A stretch of 64,000 nucleotides of DNA from Robiginitalea aestuariiviva (GCF_029537735.1 NZ_JARPUQ010000001.1:1150696-1214695); one strand, 5' to 3'; numbered from the stretch's first letter, positions 9,467-22,792 are shown. A program made the numbers and translations. Notes: a model not told the origin generated them from the sequence alone.

Positions 9467-10315
9467 TTAATTCAGGGCGATGTTGTCGATCAGCCGTACC
9501 CCGCCCAGATAGGCGGCGGCAAAGGCCCGGTACTTTTTTCCGGCTTGCTTGCGGCTTACCGGCTTCAGGGTCCGGGCATCTGCGATCTCGATGTATTCCA
9601 GGCTGAAATCCGGATGGTCGGCAAATTGCGCCCTCACATATTCCTTTACTTTCATAGCACTTTTCGTGCCAAATAAAGCCCTGGCAGCCTGCAGGGTGGC
9701 ATACAGGAATGGGGCCTGCTGCCGCAGGGGTCCGGGCAGGCGGGTATTGCGGGAACTCATGGCCAGCCCGTCCGCTTCGCGGACGATGGGGCAGGGTATA
9801 ATTTCCACCGGGATTTCCCGGGTTTCCACCAGTTTGCGGATGATCTGCAGTTGCTGGTAATCCTTTTCCCCGAAGTAGGCGCGGTCCGGGCCTACCAGGC
9901 GAAGCAGGGTCTCCACAATGGTGCCTACCCCGTCAAAGTGCCCTTGCCGATGGGCGCCTTCCATCACGCGGTCCAGGCCGTCGAAGTCATAACGGTCTGC
10001 ATCCACCCGCTCCGGGTACATTTCCGAGATGTCCGGGGCAAATACGGCGAGCCCCGGGTCTACCTTCCCAAGAGCTTCCATATCTGCCTCCAGGGTACGC
10101 GGGTATTTCGCCAGGTCTTCGGCCTTGTCGAATTGAGTGGGATTAATAAAGATGCTTACGATAACCGATTGGTTTTCAGCCAATGCACGTCTAACCAGCT
10201 CCAGGTGGCCCCGATGCAGGGCCCCCATGGTGGGCACCAGCCCGAGTGTCCCGCCGTCCCGGCGCGCTTCCCGGGTAAATTCCCGGAGTTCGGATTTGGT
10301 TTTCAACAGTCGCAT
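9467..10315 (-). CDS. panC: Pantoate--beta-alanine ligase
   Basis: ATP-dependent condensation of pantoate and beta-alanine to pantothenate, 282 residues. I use the ATG at 10315 ([10 protein letters not shown]), which aligns with usual PanC starts; an ATG at 10324 would add MGH. The nucleotidyl-transferase HxGH motif is in [14 protein letters not shown], the GEKDYQQL segment binds ATP/Mg, and MSSRNTRL is the KMSKS-like loop. First gene of the minus-strand operon; a TAAGTTTG box lies 20 bases upstream. Genes panB and panE are not in the window. Confidence 0.96.
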   Translation of the reverse strand: MRLLKTKSELREFTREARRDGGTLGLVPTMGALHRGHLELVRRALAENQSVIVSIFINPTQFDKAEDLAKYPRTLEADMEALGKVDPGLAVFAPDISEMYPERVDADRYDFDGLDRVMEGAHRQGHFDGVGTIVETLLRLVGPDRAYFGEKDYQQLQIIRKLVETREIPVEIIPCPIVREADGLAMSSRNTRLPGPLRQQAPFLYATLQAARALFGTKSAMKVKEYVRAQFADHPDFSLEYIEIADARTLKPVSRKQAGKKYRAFAAAYLGGVRLIDNIALN

Positions 10316-10334
10316 ATGGCCCATAAACAGCGTG

Positions 10335-10342
10335 CAAACTTA
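10335..10342 (-). promoter_or_regulatory. -7 promoter box for the panC operon
   Basis: On the minus strand this reads TAAGTTTG, an exact TAnnTTTG match, 19 bases before the panC ATG. It lies in the 102-base divergent intergenic region shared with the GT5 gene. Confidence 0.5.
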
Positions 10343-10373
10343 CTATAATTACAGGTATTCTTCATAATTTTTG

Positions 10374-10381
10374 TACTTTTG
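10374..10381 (+). promoter_or_regulatory. -7 promoter box for the GT5/DUF4270 genes
   Basis: TACTTTTG matches TAnnTTTG and sits 36 bases before the ATG at 10418. It supports the shorter start, since an upstream start at 10379 would fall inside the box. Confidence 0.5.
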
Positions 10382-10417
10382 CACCTGCGTTGCCTCGCGA
10401 ATCAAACACCACCCTCT

Positions 10418-11227
10418 ATGAATGGTAAAAAGATATTGTTTGTATCTTCAGAATTAGTACCCTACTTACCCGAAAACGAGGTTTCCCTGATGTCTTATGA
10501 AGCACCCCGGATGGTCAACAGCAAAGGCGGCCAGATCCGGATCTTTATGCCGCGTTACGGGAACATCAACGAGCGCAGGCATCAACTGCACGAGGTGATC
10601 CGGCTTTCGGGTATGAACCTGGTGATCAACGATATGGACCAGCCCCTGATCATCAAGGTGGCTTCCATTCCCAAGGAGCGTATCCAGGTGTACTTTATCG
10701 ACAACGAAGAATACTTTAAACGCAAGGCCACTTTTGCCGATGAGAACGGAGCCCTTTTTCCGGATAACGACGAACGGGCTATCTTCTTTGCCAAAGGCGT
10801 GGTGGAAACCGTAAAAAAACTCAACTGGTCCCCGGACATCATCCATGTGCACGGATGGATGGCCTCCCTGCTTCCGCTGTACCTTCGGGAGTACTATGCG
10901 GACGAACCCCTTTTTGCGGACAGTAAAATTGTCCTTTCCGTGTACGGCCGCGGGTTCGAAGGGGAACTAAACCCGGAACTTTCCGATAAAATAGCCTTCG
11001 ACAACCTTCCTGAACCCCAGGTGGACACCCTGAAGGCCCCGTCCTACAATAATTTGTTAAAAATAGCCATAGATTATTCGGACGCCGTTATCTTAGCCGC
11101 CGACGATATCCCGCAGGATTTGGGGGATTACATCGCAAAGGTCGATAAACCGGTATTGCCCTACGTGCCCCTCCAGGAATTTGAGGAAGCGTATGCCGAG
11201 TTCTATAATACCGAAGTGCTAAACTAA
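10418..11227 (+). CDS. Glycogen/starch synthase N-terminal-domain protein (GT5, half length)
   Basis: A 269-residue protein that corresponds to the N-terminal Rossmann domain of GT5 glycogen synthases (MNGKKILFVSSELVPYLP, PRYGNINERRHQ, PDIIHVHGWMASLLPLYLRE). Full GlgA is about 480 residues; the C-terminal nucleotide-sugar-binding GT-B domain is missing. The usual N-terminal Lys-x-Gly-Gly donor motif is also absent: the start of the chain reads SSELVPYLPENEVSLMS. Catalysis is therefore doubtful. The stop is followed six bases later by the DUF4270 gene and then glmS, so the three may be functionally linked. From family memory, this short form recurs in flavobacteria, but I could not check that. 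Confidence 0.8.
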   Translation: MNGKKILFVSSELVPYLPENEVSLMSYEAPRMVNSKGGQIRIFMPRYGNINERRHQLHEVIRLSGMNLVINDMDQPLIIKVASIPKERIQVYFIDNEEYFKRKATFADENGALFPDNDERAIFFAKGVVETVKKLNWSPDIIHVHGWMASLLPLYLREYYADEPLFADSKIVLSVYGRGFEGELNPELSDKIAFDNLPEPQVDTLKAPSYNNLLKIAIDYSDAVILAADDIPQDLGDYIAKVDKPVLPYVPLQEFEEAYAEFYNTEVLN

Positions 11228-11233
11228 GCGGAT

Positions 11234-13033
11234 ATGAAACGATTGCTTTACCCTGCCCTTGCGGGGTTCTGCCTCTTGCTTGTTGCGGTTTCCTGCCAGG
11301 AAGACCCGCTTACCCTGGGCCAGGGTGTCATTCAGGGGGAGCCCTTCGGAACCGGCAAAGTGAACTACGACGTCTTTGCCTATAACCGCAAAATCGATGC
11401 GGTGCCCACTAACCGCCTGCCCGTTTACCAGTTGGGAGTCTATAACAACCCCATTTACGGCCGTACCGAAGGCCGGATCACCGCCCAGCTTAACCTGGCC
11501 AACAACCAGGGGAACCCAGCTTTTGGGGTGTATTCCCAGTTGCGGGAAAACACCGATGCGGATGCCATTGCCGAAAATGAAACCCTGACTTCCGTTCAGC
11601 TGTACCTGCCCTATTTTATCGATGGGAACGAAGATTCAGACCTGGATGGGGTAATCGACAGCCAGGAACCGGGATTTGAAGACGACCCCAACAACGACTC
11701 CGACGGGGACGGACTTACCAACAACCAGGAGCGGATTGCCGGGACGGACCCCCTGAACGCCGATACGGACGGGGATGGGATAGACGACGGGGAAGACACC
11801 CTCACCCCAAGCAATATCTTCCCGAAAAAAAGGGAGCTTGACAGCATTTACGGGGATCGCGAACAAACCTTTACCCTGAAAGTGGAACGCTCTACCTATT
11901 TCCTGAACGATCTGGACCCGAATACCGGCTATCAGGAACCTGAGCTGAATTTCTCCAACCTGGAGATCAGCCCCGCTTTTGTGTCGGACGTTTTGTTTGA
12001 AGGGCCGGTCACTATTTCGGATACGGAGATCCTGACCTTTGAAGAGGACGACCCCGACACCGAGGCAGACGAGTCCCAAACGGTGGACGACCGCAGATCC
12101 CCCGGGATCCTGGTAGACCTGGACCCGCAATTTTTCCAGGAAAATTTCCTGGATAAGGAAGGGGAGCCCGAACTGCTGAGCAACGAGAACTTCCATGACT
12201 TTATCCGCGGGCTGCACCTGAGCCTGACCCCGGAGAGCGGAAAGGACCTGATGATTCTCCTGGACCTGACCCAGGCCCGGGTAACCCTGCAGTACGAGTA
12301 CGATGTCAAAGACCAGGAAGAACGCGCGTCTTCCCAGTATGAATTCCTCCTGCTTTCCGGCGGGGGCAATTCCGAGATTCGGGGAAATGCAGTCAACACC
12401 TTAATCGAAGAAGCTTATCCCGCTGAGGTGGCCGACGAGATAGGCACTGATCAAAATGTATCCCGCATTTACCTTAAAGGCGGGAGCGGCACCTATGCCG
12501 AACTGGAACTGGATGGGAGTGAGATGATCAATCGCCTGCAGCAGGAAAACTGGCTGATCAATGCGGCCTACCTGGTGTTTTATGTAGACCGGGACGCCCA
12601 GGCCCAGGCGGGTAACCCTGTGGCGCCGCCCCGGTTGTATGTGTACAATGCCGAAACCAACCAGCCTTTGTACAACCCCCTGACGGAGACCAATACGGCC
12701 AATAGCGCTTCCGGGGCCTACCTGAATTATGACGGGTTTATACAAACTGATGGTGGGGCTGCAGACCGGTATTCGGTGAATATTACCGAGCACATCAACA
12801 ACATTGTAATCCGGGATTCCGCGAATGCCCGCCTGGGGCTGATGATCACCCCGGACCTGCGCCTGGATGGCACTTCGCGTTTAAAGGTGCCGGGTGCAGA
12901 AGGCCCGGAAAAGGTTATGCCCGTTAGTAGTTCGCTGAGCCCCCTGGGTACGGTACTCATCGGCAGTAACGTAGATGCGGCCGACCCGCGCCGGCTGCGT
13001 CTGGAGATCCATTACACCGAGCTGAACCCCTGA
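11234..13033 (+). CDS. DUF4270 lipoprotein with calcium-binding type repeats
   Basis: A 599-residue outer-membrane or periplasmic lipoprotein: MKRLLYPALAGFCLLLVAVSC gives a lipobox with Cys21. The N-terminal GQGVIQGEPFGTGKVNYDVFAY and PVYQLGVYNNPIYGRTEG segments are DUF4270-like. Residues about 130-190 hold an acidic insert of thrombospondin-type-3-like units (DSDGDGLTNNQE, NADTDGDGIDDGED), which usually bind Ca2+. The C-terminal part is beta-rich. It is six bases behind the GT5 half-protein and about 110 bases before glmS, which has its own promoter box. The function of DUF4270 is unknown. Confidence 0.82.
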   Translation: MKRLLYPALAGFCLLLVAVSCQEDPLTLGQGVIQGEPFGTGKVNYDVFAYNRKIDAVPTNRLPVYQLGVYNNPIYGRTEGRITAQLNLANNQGNPAFGVYSQLRENTDADAIAENETLTSVQLYLPYFIDGNEDSDLDGVIDSQEPGFEDDPNNDSDGDGLTNNQERIAGTDPLNADTDGDGIDDGEDTLTPSNIFPKKRELDSIYGDREQTFTLKVERSTYFLNDLDPNTGYQEPELNFSNLEISPAFVSDVLFEGPVTISDTEILTFEEDDPDTEADESQTVDDRRSPGILVDLDPQFFQENFLDKEGEPELLSNENFHDFIRGLHLSLTPESGKDLMILLDLTQARVTLQYEYDVKDQEERASSQYEFLLLSGGGNSEIRGNAVNTLIEEAYPAEVADEIGTDQNVSRIYLKGGSGTYAELELDGSEMINRLQQENWLINAAYLVFYVDRDAQAQAGNPVAPPRLYVYNAETNQPLYNPLTETNTANSASGAYLNYDGFIQTDGGAADRYSVNITEHINNIVIRDSANARLGLMITPDLRLDGTSRLKVPGAEGPEKVMPVSSSLSPLGTVLIGSNVDAADPRRLRLEIHYTELNP

Positions 13034-13111
13034 AACTGCGCCTCGCAGAAATTTTAAGCCATTCATCCGGCAAATGCGATGCCCCCTTCCGGGATGTTGT
13101 AGCTTTAATCC

Positions 13112-13119
13112 TATCTTTG
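13112..13119 (+). promoter_or_regulatory. -7 promoter box for glmS
   Basis: TATCTTTG fits TAnnTTTG and lies 22 bases before the glmS ATG, giving an expected leader of about 15 bases with no room for a glmS ribozyme. Confidence 0.55.
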
Positions 13120-13141
13120 GACTCGAAAATTACGTATTGCT

Positions 13142-14989
13142 ATGTGTGGTATCGTTGGATATATTGGCCATAGGGAGGCCTATCCCATAATCGTTAAGGG
13201 CTTGCAACGCCTGGAATACCGGGGCTATGACAGTGCGGGCATCGCACTGTACGACGGCACCGGCATTCAGGTGTCCCGTACTCCCGGGAAGGTAGACGAC
13301 CTGAGGGCCAAGGCCGGGGCGGAATTGGGCCTGGACGGTTTTATCGGCATAGGGCATACCCGTTGGGCAACCCACGGAGAGCCCAATGAACGCAATGCCC
13401 ACCCCCACACCTCTAACTCCGGGGACCTGGTCATCATCCACAACGGCATTATCGAGAATTACGAAGCCATCAAAAAGGAGCTTACCCAACGGGGGTATGT
13501 ATTCCATTCCGATACAGATACCGAGGTTCTGGTGAACCTGATCGAGGAGGTCAAGAAGAAGGAAAATGTCAAGCTGGGCAAGGCCGTTCAGATCGCCCTG
13601 AACCAGGTGGTTGGCGCCTATGCGATTGCCGTTTTTGACCGGACCAAACCGGATGAGATTGTGGTGGCCAAACTGGGCTCGCCCCTGGCCATCGGGATTG
13701 GGAAGGACGAGTTCTTTATCGCCTCGGATGCCTCCCCCTTTATCGAATACACCAACAATGCCGTGTACCTGGAAGACGAGGAAATGGCTATTGTAAGACG
13801 GGGCAAGGAAATCAAGCTCCGCAAGATCAAGGACGATGCCATTGCCTACCCGGCCGTGCAGGAGCTGCAGCTGAATCTGGAGGCCATTGAGAAGGGCGGA
13901 TACGAGCACTTCATGCTGAAAGAGATTTACGAACAACCCCACGCCATCAAGGACACCTTCCGGGGACGGATCCGGGTAGACCAGGGCCTGATTAAAATGG
14001 CCGGGATTGACCAGAACCTGGAACGTTTCCGCAATGCGAACCGCATCATTATTGTAGCCTGCGGGACCTCCTGGCACGCGGGGCTGGTGGCCGAATACAT
14101 CTTTGAAGACCTGGCGCGCATCCCGGTGGAGGTGGAATACGCCTCGGAGTTCCGTTACCGCAACCCGGTCATTACCGACAAGGATGTGCTGATTGCCATT
14201 TCCCAGTCCGGTGAAACGGCGGATACCCTGGCCGCCATTAAACTGGCCAAATCCAAGGGAGCCTTTGTTTTCGGGATTTGCAACGTGGTAGGGTCTTCCA
14301 TAGCCCGGGAAACCGACGCTGGGGCCTATACCCACGCCGGGCCGGAAATCGGGGTGGCTTCCACCAAGGCATTTACCACCCAGATTACGGTACTTACCCT
14401 GCTGGCCCTGAAACTGGCCAAGGAGAACGGTACCCTTTCGGAATCCCGTTATTACGAACTACTCACCGAGATTGAGGCCATACCCGAAAAGGTAGAGCGG
14501 GTGCTGGAAACTAACCCGGCCGTGGAACTTATTGCCGAGGCCTACAAGGATTCCACCAACTGCCTGTACCTGGGCCGGGGCTATAATTTCCCGGTGGCCC
14601 TGGAGGGCGCTTTGAAGCTCAAGGAAATCAGTTATATCCATGCCGAGGGCTACCCGGCGGCAGAAATGAAACACGGCCCCATTGCCCTTATTGACGAGCA
14701 CATGCCGGTGATTGTGATTGCTACCCGCAAGGGGCACTACGAGAAGGTAGTGAGCAACATCCAGGAGATCAAATCCCGCAAGGGCAAGATCATTGCCGTG
14801 GTAACCGAAGGTGACGAGCAGGTTTGCGATTTGGCAGATCATGTGGTGGAAATCCCGGAGACCTCCGAATGCCTTTCCCCCTTGCTGACCACCATCCCCC
14901 TGCAGCTTTTGTCTTACCATATCGCGGTGATGCGGGGATGCAATGTGGACCAGCCCAGAAACCTCGCCAAATCCGTAACGGTAGAGTAA
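13142..14989 (+). CDS. glmS: Glutamine--fructose-6-phosphate aminotransferase
   Basis: Makes glucosamine-6-phosphate from fructose-6-phosphate and glutamine, the first step to UDP-GlcNAc for peptidoglycan and LPS; 615 residues, full length. The N-terminal glutaminase begins MCGIVGYIG, with Cys2 as nucleophile after Met removal, and has the RGYDSAG and GHTRWATHG motifs. Two SIS domains follow (ACGTSWHAG, SQSGETADT, TKAFTTQ), and the C terminus ends NLAKSVTVE as in GlmS. Cytosolic. Its neighbour upstream is the GT5/DUF4270 pair. Confidence 0.97.
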   Translation: MCGIVGYIGHREAYPIIVKGLQRLEYRGYDSAGIALYDGTGIQVSRTPGKVDDLRAKAGAELGLDGFIGIGHTRWATHGEPNERNAHPHTSNSGDLVIIHNGIIENYEAIKKELTQRGYVFHSDTDTEVLVNLIEEVKKKENVKLGKAVQIALNQVVGAYAIAVFDRTKPDEIVVAKLGSPLAIGIGKDEFFIASDASPFIEYTNNAVYLEDEEMAIVRRGKEIKLRKIKDDAIAYPAVQELQLNLEAIEKGGYEHFMLKEIYEQPHAIKDTFRGRIRVDQGLIKMAGIDQNLERFRNANRIIIVACGTSWHAGLVAEYIFEDLARIPVEVEYASEFRYRNPVITDKDVLIAISQSGETADTLAAIKLAKSKGAFVFGICNVVGSSIARETDAGAYTHAGPEIGVASTKAFTTQITVLTLLALKLAKENGTLSESRYYELLTEIEAIPEKVERVLETNPAVELIAEAYKDSTNCLYLGRGYNFPVALEGALKLKEISYIHAEGYPAAEMKHGPIALIDEHMPVIVIATRKGHYEKVVSNIQEIKSRKGKIIAVVTEGDEQVCDLADHVVEIPETSECLSPLLTTIPLQLLSYHIAVMRGCNVDQPRNLAKSVTVE

Positions 14990-15157
14990 AAGTTGCCATA
15001 CCGGTAAGGACATCCCTTCCAGGTTCCGGAGGCTCCGGGTTTAGGGCGGGTTTTACACGGGCTGATTCGCAGCCTAAAACAGGGCCGTAACTCCCATTTA
15101 TTGCGGTATTTACAGGAAAAGCAGGATAATATTCCGGACTTGGATGTTATGCGTGCA

Positions 15158-15165
15158 TAATTTTG
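15158..15165 (+). promoter_or_regulatory. -7 promoter box before the large TonB receptor
   Basis: TAATTTTG matches TAnnTTTG in the 250-base gap after glmS, 74 bases before the receptor ATG. The remainder of the gap shows no other gene, hairpin or riboswitch that I can recognise. Confidence 0.4.
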
Positions 15166-15239
15166 TGAAATTATGATAACGCATCTGAAAAAATTGGTAT
15201 CTTGCCTTTCAACCGAATAAAGCAAACTAAGCAAAGCAC

Positions 15240-19684
<4,445 letters not shown>

Positions 19685-19714
19685 GAAAGTCCTCAACCCT
19701 AAAAAGCAAGCTTT

Positions 19715-19993
19715 ATGTACCTAGAAATCGTTTCGCCGGAAGCCACCTTGTTCTCAGGGGAAGTTACCTCGGTAACTGTACCCGGGATCAACGGGGAATT
19801 CCAGATGCTGCAGGACCACGCGCCCATCGTATCCCTCCTCCAGGCCGGACAGGTAAAGTTTACCGGCCAGGTAGAAATTGCGGAAGAATACGCAGACCGG
19901 TTCACCAGGTCTGCGGACGGAAAAACCGCGCTGCCTATCCGTAGCGGGACCATAGAGCTTCAGAATAACAAGGTGATCGTACTGGCCGATTAG
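19715..19993 (+). CDS. atpC: F1 ATP synthase epsilon subunit, short form
   Basis: A 92-residue epsilon subunit covering the N-terminal beta-sandwich domain (MYLEIVSPEATLFSGEV, GINGEFQMLQDHAPIVSLL). Typical epsilon is 130-140 residues with a C-terminal helical hairpin that inhibits ATP hydrolysis; that part is absent here and the stop is clean, with a terminator directly behind. Epsilon-type inhibition by the extended C-terminal domain should therefore not operate. The position behind atpD supports the identification. Confidence 0.93.
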   Translation: MYLEIVSPEATLFSGEVTSVTVPGINGEFQMLQDHAPIVSLLQAGQVKFTGQVEIAEEYADRFTRSADGKTALPIRSGTIELQNNKVIVLAD

Positions 19994-20016
19994 TCACAAC
20001 GATTCCATCATACAGC

Positions 20017-20044
20017 AACCCCGGTATTCCACCGGGGTTTTTTT
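20017..20044 (+). terminator. Intrinsic terminator of atpD-atpC
   Basis: AACCCCGG and CCGGGGTT arms around TATTCCA, then a run of T. The T-run overlaps the last bases of the convergent GNAT gene. Confidence 0.9.
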
Positions 20045-20588
20045 ATGGCCAGATGACCACGTGCCAGAGGGTGTCCCCTTCCTGGTGTACGGCGAGTTCC
20101 CGAAAGCCGATGGCCAGGTGCGCTCCCAGGGAATGCCGGTTGGCATCGGACACCTCAGTGATCAGAGGGAGGGGGGCGCACTGCTGCTTCAGGCATGCGT
20201 ACATGGCTCGGAAAACCCCGGTCCCCCGGGCTTCCCTGGCCACGCAAACCTGTCCCATAACCCGGTACGCTTTCGGGGCATTTATCTGCTCCCGGATACA
20301 GGCAAACATGGGCCCCAGGGCAGGCACCTGGTCCTGGAGGTCCGGGTGGAGGCAAAGGGCATAGCCCACCACGCGGTTGTCCCATAAGGCCACCACCTGA
20401 GGACAAGCCTCCTGCATGAGTTGCAACAAGGGCAGGGAATGGGTCAGGGTCACAAAACCTTCCTGCCGTTCTTCCTCCGGCGGGAGGGTGCCTTTCAGGT
20501 TGATGCGCTGCAGGGCAAGGATTTGCTCAAGCTCCCCGGAAGACCGGGCCGGACGGTACTGAACCTCCGCAGGATTCAAGGACTTCAT
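20043..20588 (-). CDS. GNAT-family N-acetyltransferase
   Basis: A 181-residue acetyl-CoA-dependent acyltransferase, started at the ATG at 20588 (MKSLNPAEVQYRPARS). The fold signature is visible: VVGYALCLHPD (strands 4/5 region), VCVAREARGTGVFRAMY, a V-x(5)-R-G-x-G-like acetyl-CoA pyrophosphate loop with RGTG, and the later EVSDANRHSLGAHLAIGFREL typical of GNAT beta6-beta7. The substrate is unknown. It is divergent from bioF with a 47-base gap and stands alone. Confidence 0.85.
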   Translation of the reverse strand: MKSLNPAEVQYRPARSSGELEQILALQRINLKGTLPPEEERQEGFVTLTHSLPLLQLMQEACPQVVALWDNRVVGYALCLHPDLQDQVPALGPMFACIREQINAPKAYRVMGQVCVAREARGTGVFRAMYACLKQQCAPLPLITEVSDANRHSLGAHLAIGFRELAVHQEGDTLWHVVIWP

Positions 20589-20635
20589 AGGCCATAAATA
20601 TAGCCGATTCAAGGGGGATATGCTACCTTTAGGGC

Positions 20636-21790
20636 ATGGACGAATTCCCCCAAAAACTTTGGGAAAAACTGGAATTGCGCCGGCAGGAAGATAGCCTTAG
20701 GAAGCTTTCCGAACCGTCGGGGTTAATTGACTTTTCCTCCAACGATTACCTGGGGCTGGCGCGCCTACCCCACAACCTGGATGGGCTACAACGCCCGGGG
20801 GGGAGCACCTCTTCCCGCCTCATCCGGGGCAACCATAAGGGATTTAACCGGGCCGAGGCCCTGGCCGCCCGGTATCACCAGGCAGAGAGCGCCCTGATTT
20901 TTAATTCGGGCTATGACGCCAACCTGAGCCTGCTGGCGTCGGTGCCGCAGCGGACGGATATCATCTTCTATGACCAGCAGGCCCATGCCAGCATCCGGGA
21001 CGGGATTCGCCTTTCCCAGGCCCGCGCCTACTCTTTTCAGCACAACAATTTAGCGGCCTTGTTGCAGCGGTACCAGACGGTCTTCGCCAAGGGCAGGCCG
21101 GAGGGTTCCGAAGTTTATGTGGTTACGGAAAGTGTCTTCTCCATGGAAGGGGATGGCCCGCCCCTGGAGGAAATGATGGCCTTTTGCGAGGCCCACCACT
21201 GCCGGTTGATCCTGGACGAAGCCCATGCCACGGGCGTGTTGGGGCCCGGCGGCAGGGGGATGGCTGCGGCCCTGGGCTTGGAAGGCCGCATCTTTGCCCG
21301 GGTAGTGACCTACGGCAAGGCCATGGGCAGCCACGGCGCTGCAGTTCTCGGTAGCCAATCCCTTAGGGATTACCTGATCAACTTTGCCCGGAGTTTGATC
21401 TACACCACGGCCCTCCCGCCGGAGAGCCTGGCCCGGATTTCCTGGGCCTATGAATTGCTTTCGGGGCCGGAAGGCACCCGGCTGCAGGAGGAATTGCGTG
21501 CCAACTGCGAGACCTTTCGGGGTGCCGTCCGTCAGTTTGGCCTGGAAGCGCGGTTCCGGGGCGGGCTGGCCGCCATCTTTGCCTATCAGGTGGGCGGCAA
21601 TGCCCGAACCCGTTCCCTGGCAGCCGCCCTGGCGCAGCACGGATATGATGTACGGGCCATCCTGGCGCCTACGGTACCCCCCGGAGAGGAATGCCTGCGC
21701 TTTTGCCTGCACAGTTTCAATACGGAGCAGGAAATCATGGAGGTTTTGCGTATTTTAAGCGTATCATCTGAAGGAACAAAACATGAATAG
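20636..21790 (+). CDS. bioF: 8-amino-7-oxononanoate synthase
   Basis: PLP enzyme condensing pimeloyl-ACP/CoA with alanine in biotin synthesis, 384 residues, normal length. Motifs: FSSNDYLGLA, SRLIRGNHKGFNRAE, LIFNSGYDANLSLL, LDEAHATGVLGPGGRGM and the PLP-lysine segment TYGKAMGSHGAA. A TACCTTTA box at 20624-20631, one base off TAnnTTTG, lies immediately before the ATG, so the leader would be very short or absent. The DUF2007 gene overlaps the end by eight bases, and bioD follows. Confidence 0.95.
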   Translation: MDEFPQKLWEKLELRRQEDSLRKLSEPSGLIDFSSNDYLGLARLPHNLDGLQRPGGSTSSRLIRGNHKGFNRAEALAARYHQAESALIFNSGYDANLSLLASVPQRTDIIFYDQQAHASIRDGIRLSQARAYSFQHNNLAALLQRYQTVFAKGRPEGSEVYVVTESVFSMEGDGPPLEEMMAFCEAHHCRLILDEAHATGVLGPGGRGMAAALGLEGRIFARVVTYGKAMGSHGAAVLGSQSLRDYLINFARSLIYTTALPPESLARISWAYELLSGPEGTRLQEELRANCETFRGAVRQFGLEARFRGGLAAIFAYQVGGNARTRSLAAALAQHGYDVRAILAPTVPPGEECLRFCLHSFNTEQEIMEVLRILSVSSEGTKHE

Positions 21791-22163
21791 CAACTACAAA
21801 GTGATCGGGACATTTGAGTATGTAGCGGATGCAGAACTGCTCAAAACCCGCCTGGAAGCCGAAGGCATCCCGGTCTTGCTCAAAGACGCCAATATCATGC
21901 AGGCAGAGCCCTTTATTGCCACCGCCATAGGAGGTGTTAAGGTAATGGTACCCGGAGAAAATGAGGCCCTGGCCCGATCCCTGTATGATGAGGTGCGCGC
22001 CTATGCTCAGGATGACGCGGGGAACCCCCTGAAATGCCCCAATTGCCAGGCCGCCCGCATGGAACGCTACCTCAGGCCCAAAGGGGTATGGTACCGCTTG
22101 TTTCCGTTTCTCGAACCCCGAAAGTATGTCTGCCTGGAGTGTGGCATGATTTCAAAACCCTAA
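21783..22163 (+). CDS. DUF2007 domain protein with C-terminal zinc ribbon
   Basis: A 126-residue cytosolic protein. Residues about 5-70 form the DUF2007 'putative signal transducing' ferredoxin-like domain (YKVIGTFEYVADAELLKTRLEAEGIPVLLKD). Residues about 83-123 hold two CxxC pairs (CPNCQ and CLECG) that should bind one zinc ion. It overlaps bioF by eight bases and ends two bases before bioD, so it is translated within the biotin operon; whether it has a biotin role is unknown. PII-like or chaperone-like roles have been suggested for DUF2007, without proof that I know of. Confidence 0.85.
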   Translation: MNSNYKVIGTFEYVADAELLKTRLEAEGIPVLLKDANIMQAEPFIATAIGGVKVMVPGENEALARSLYDEVRAYAQDDAGNPLKCPNCQAARMERYLRPKGVWYRLFPFLEPRKYVCLECGMISKP

Positions 22164-22165
22164 AC

Positions 22166-22792
22166 ATGAACACCTTTTTTGTAACCGGGATTTCCACCGA
22201 GGTGGGAAAGACCCTGGCATCCTGTATTTTGGTGGAAGCCCTGCAGGCCGATTACTGGAAGCCAGTACAGGCAGGAGACCTGGATCATTCCGACAGCCAT
22301 AAGATCCAGAACCTGGTCCGGAATCCCCGGACGGTAATCCATCCCAATGCCTATGCCCTAAATACGCCCATGAGCCCCCATGCCGCGGCCGATATTGACG
22401 GGATCCGCATAGACCTGAATCAGATCACGCCCCCAAAGACACAAAACCACCTGGTTATTGAAGGCGCCGGCGGGCTGCTGGTGCCCCTGAATGAGACGGA
22501 TACCATCCTGGACCTGATCCGGCCCGGGTATAAGGTGGTGGTGGTTTCCCGCCATTACCTGGGGAGCATTAACCACACCCTGCTTACCCTGAACCCCTTG
22601 ATGGAAAAAGGCCTGGAGGTATACCTGCTCTTCAGCGGGGACGAACACCCCACCACCGAGGCCATCATCTGTTCCAAAACCGGGGTCCCGGTCCTGGGGC
22701 GGATCCCGGAACTGCCCAGGGTGGACCAGGCAGCGGTATCGCGTTGTGCGGGAGAATTGGGAGAATCCCTTCGATTTCACAACCTCTTATAA
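22166..22792 (+). CDS. bioD: Dethiobiotin synthetase
   Basis: ATP-dependent carboxylation of 7,8-diaminononanoate to dethiobiotin, 208 residues. The start at 22166 gives MNTFFVTGISTEVGKT, whose P-loop GISTEVGKT (8-16) is the family signature; the frame upstream to 22034 is an overlap with the DUF2007 gene. WKPVQAGD and VIEGAGGLLVPLNE are the other substrate and Mg motifs. It overlaps the convergent glycosyltransferase gene by 16 bases at the 3' ends. Confidence 0.95.
   Translation: MNTFFVTGISTEVGKTLASCILVEALQADYWKPVQAGDLDHSDSHKIQNLVRNPRTVIHPNAYALNTPMSPHAAADIDGIRIDLNQITPPKTQNHLVIEGAGGLLVPLNETDTILDLIRPGYKVVVVSRHYLGSINHTLLTLNPLMEKGLEVYLLFSGDEHPTTEAIICSKTGVPVLGRIPELPRVDQAAVSRCAGELGESLRFHNLL

Noticed and set aside
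13120-13141. glmS ribozyme or glucosamine-responsive leader
   Set aside because: The promoter box leaves a leader of about 15 bases, too short for a ribozyme.
13130-14335. Minus-strand open frame of 401 residues opposite glmS
   Set aside because: Shadow of glmS; no motifs.
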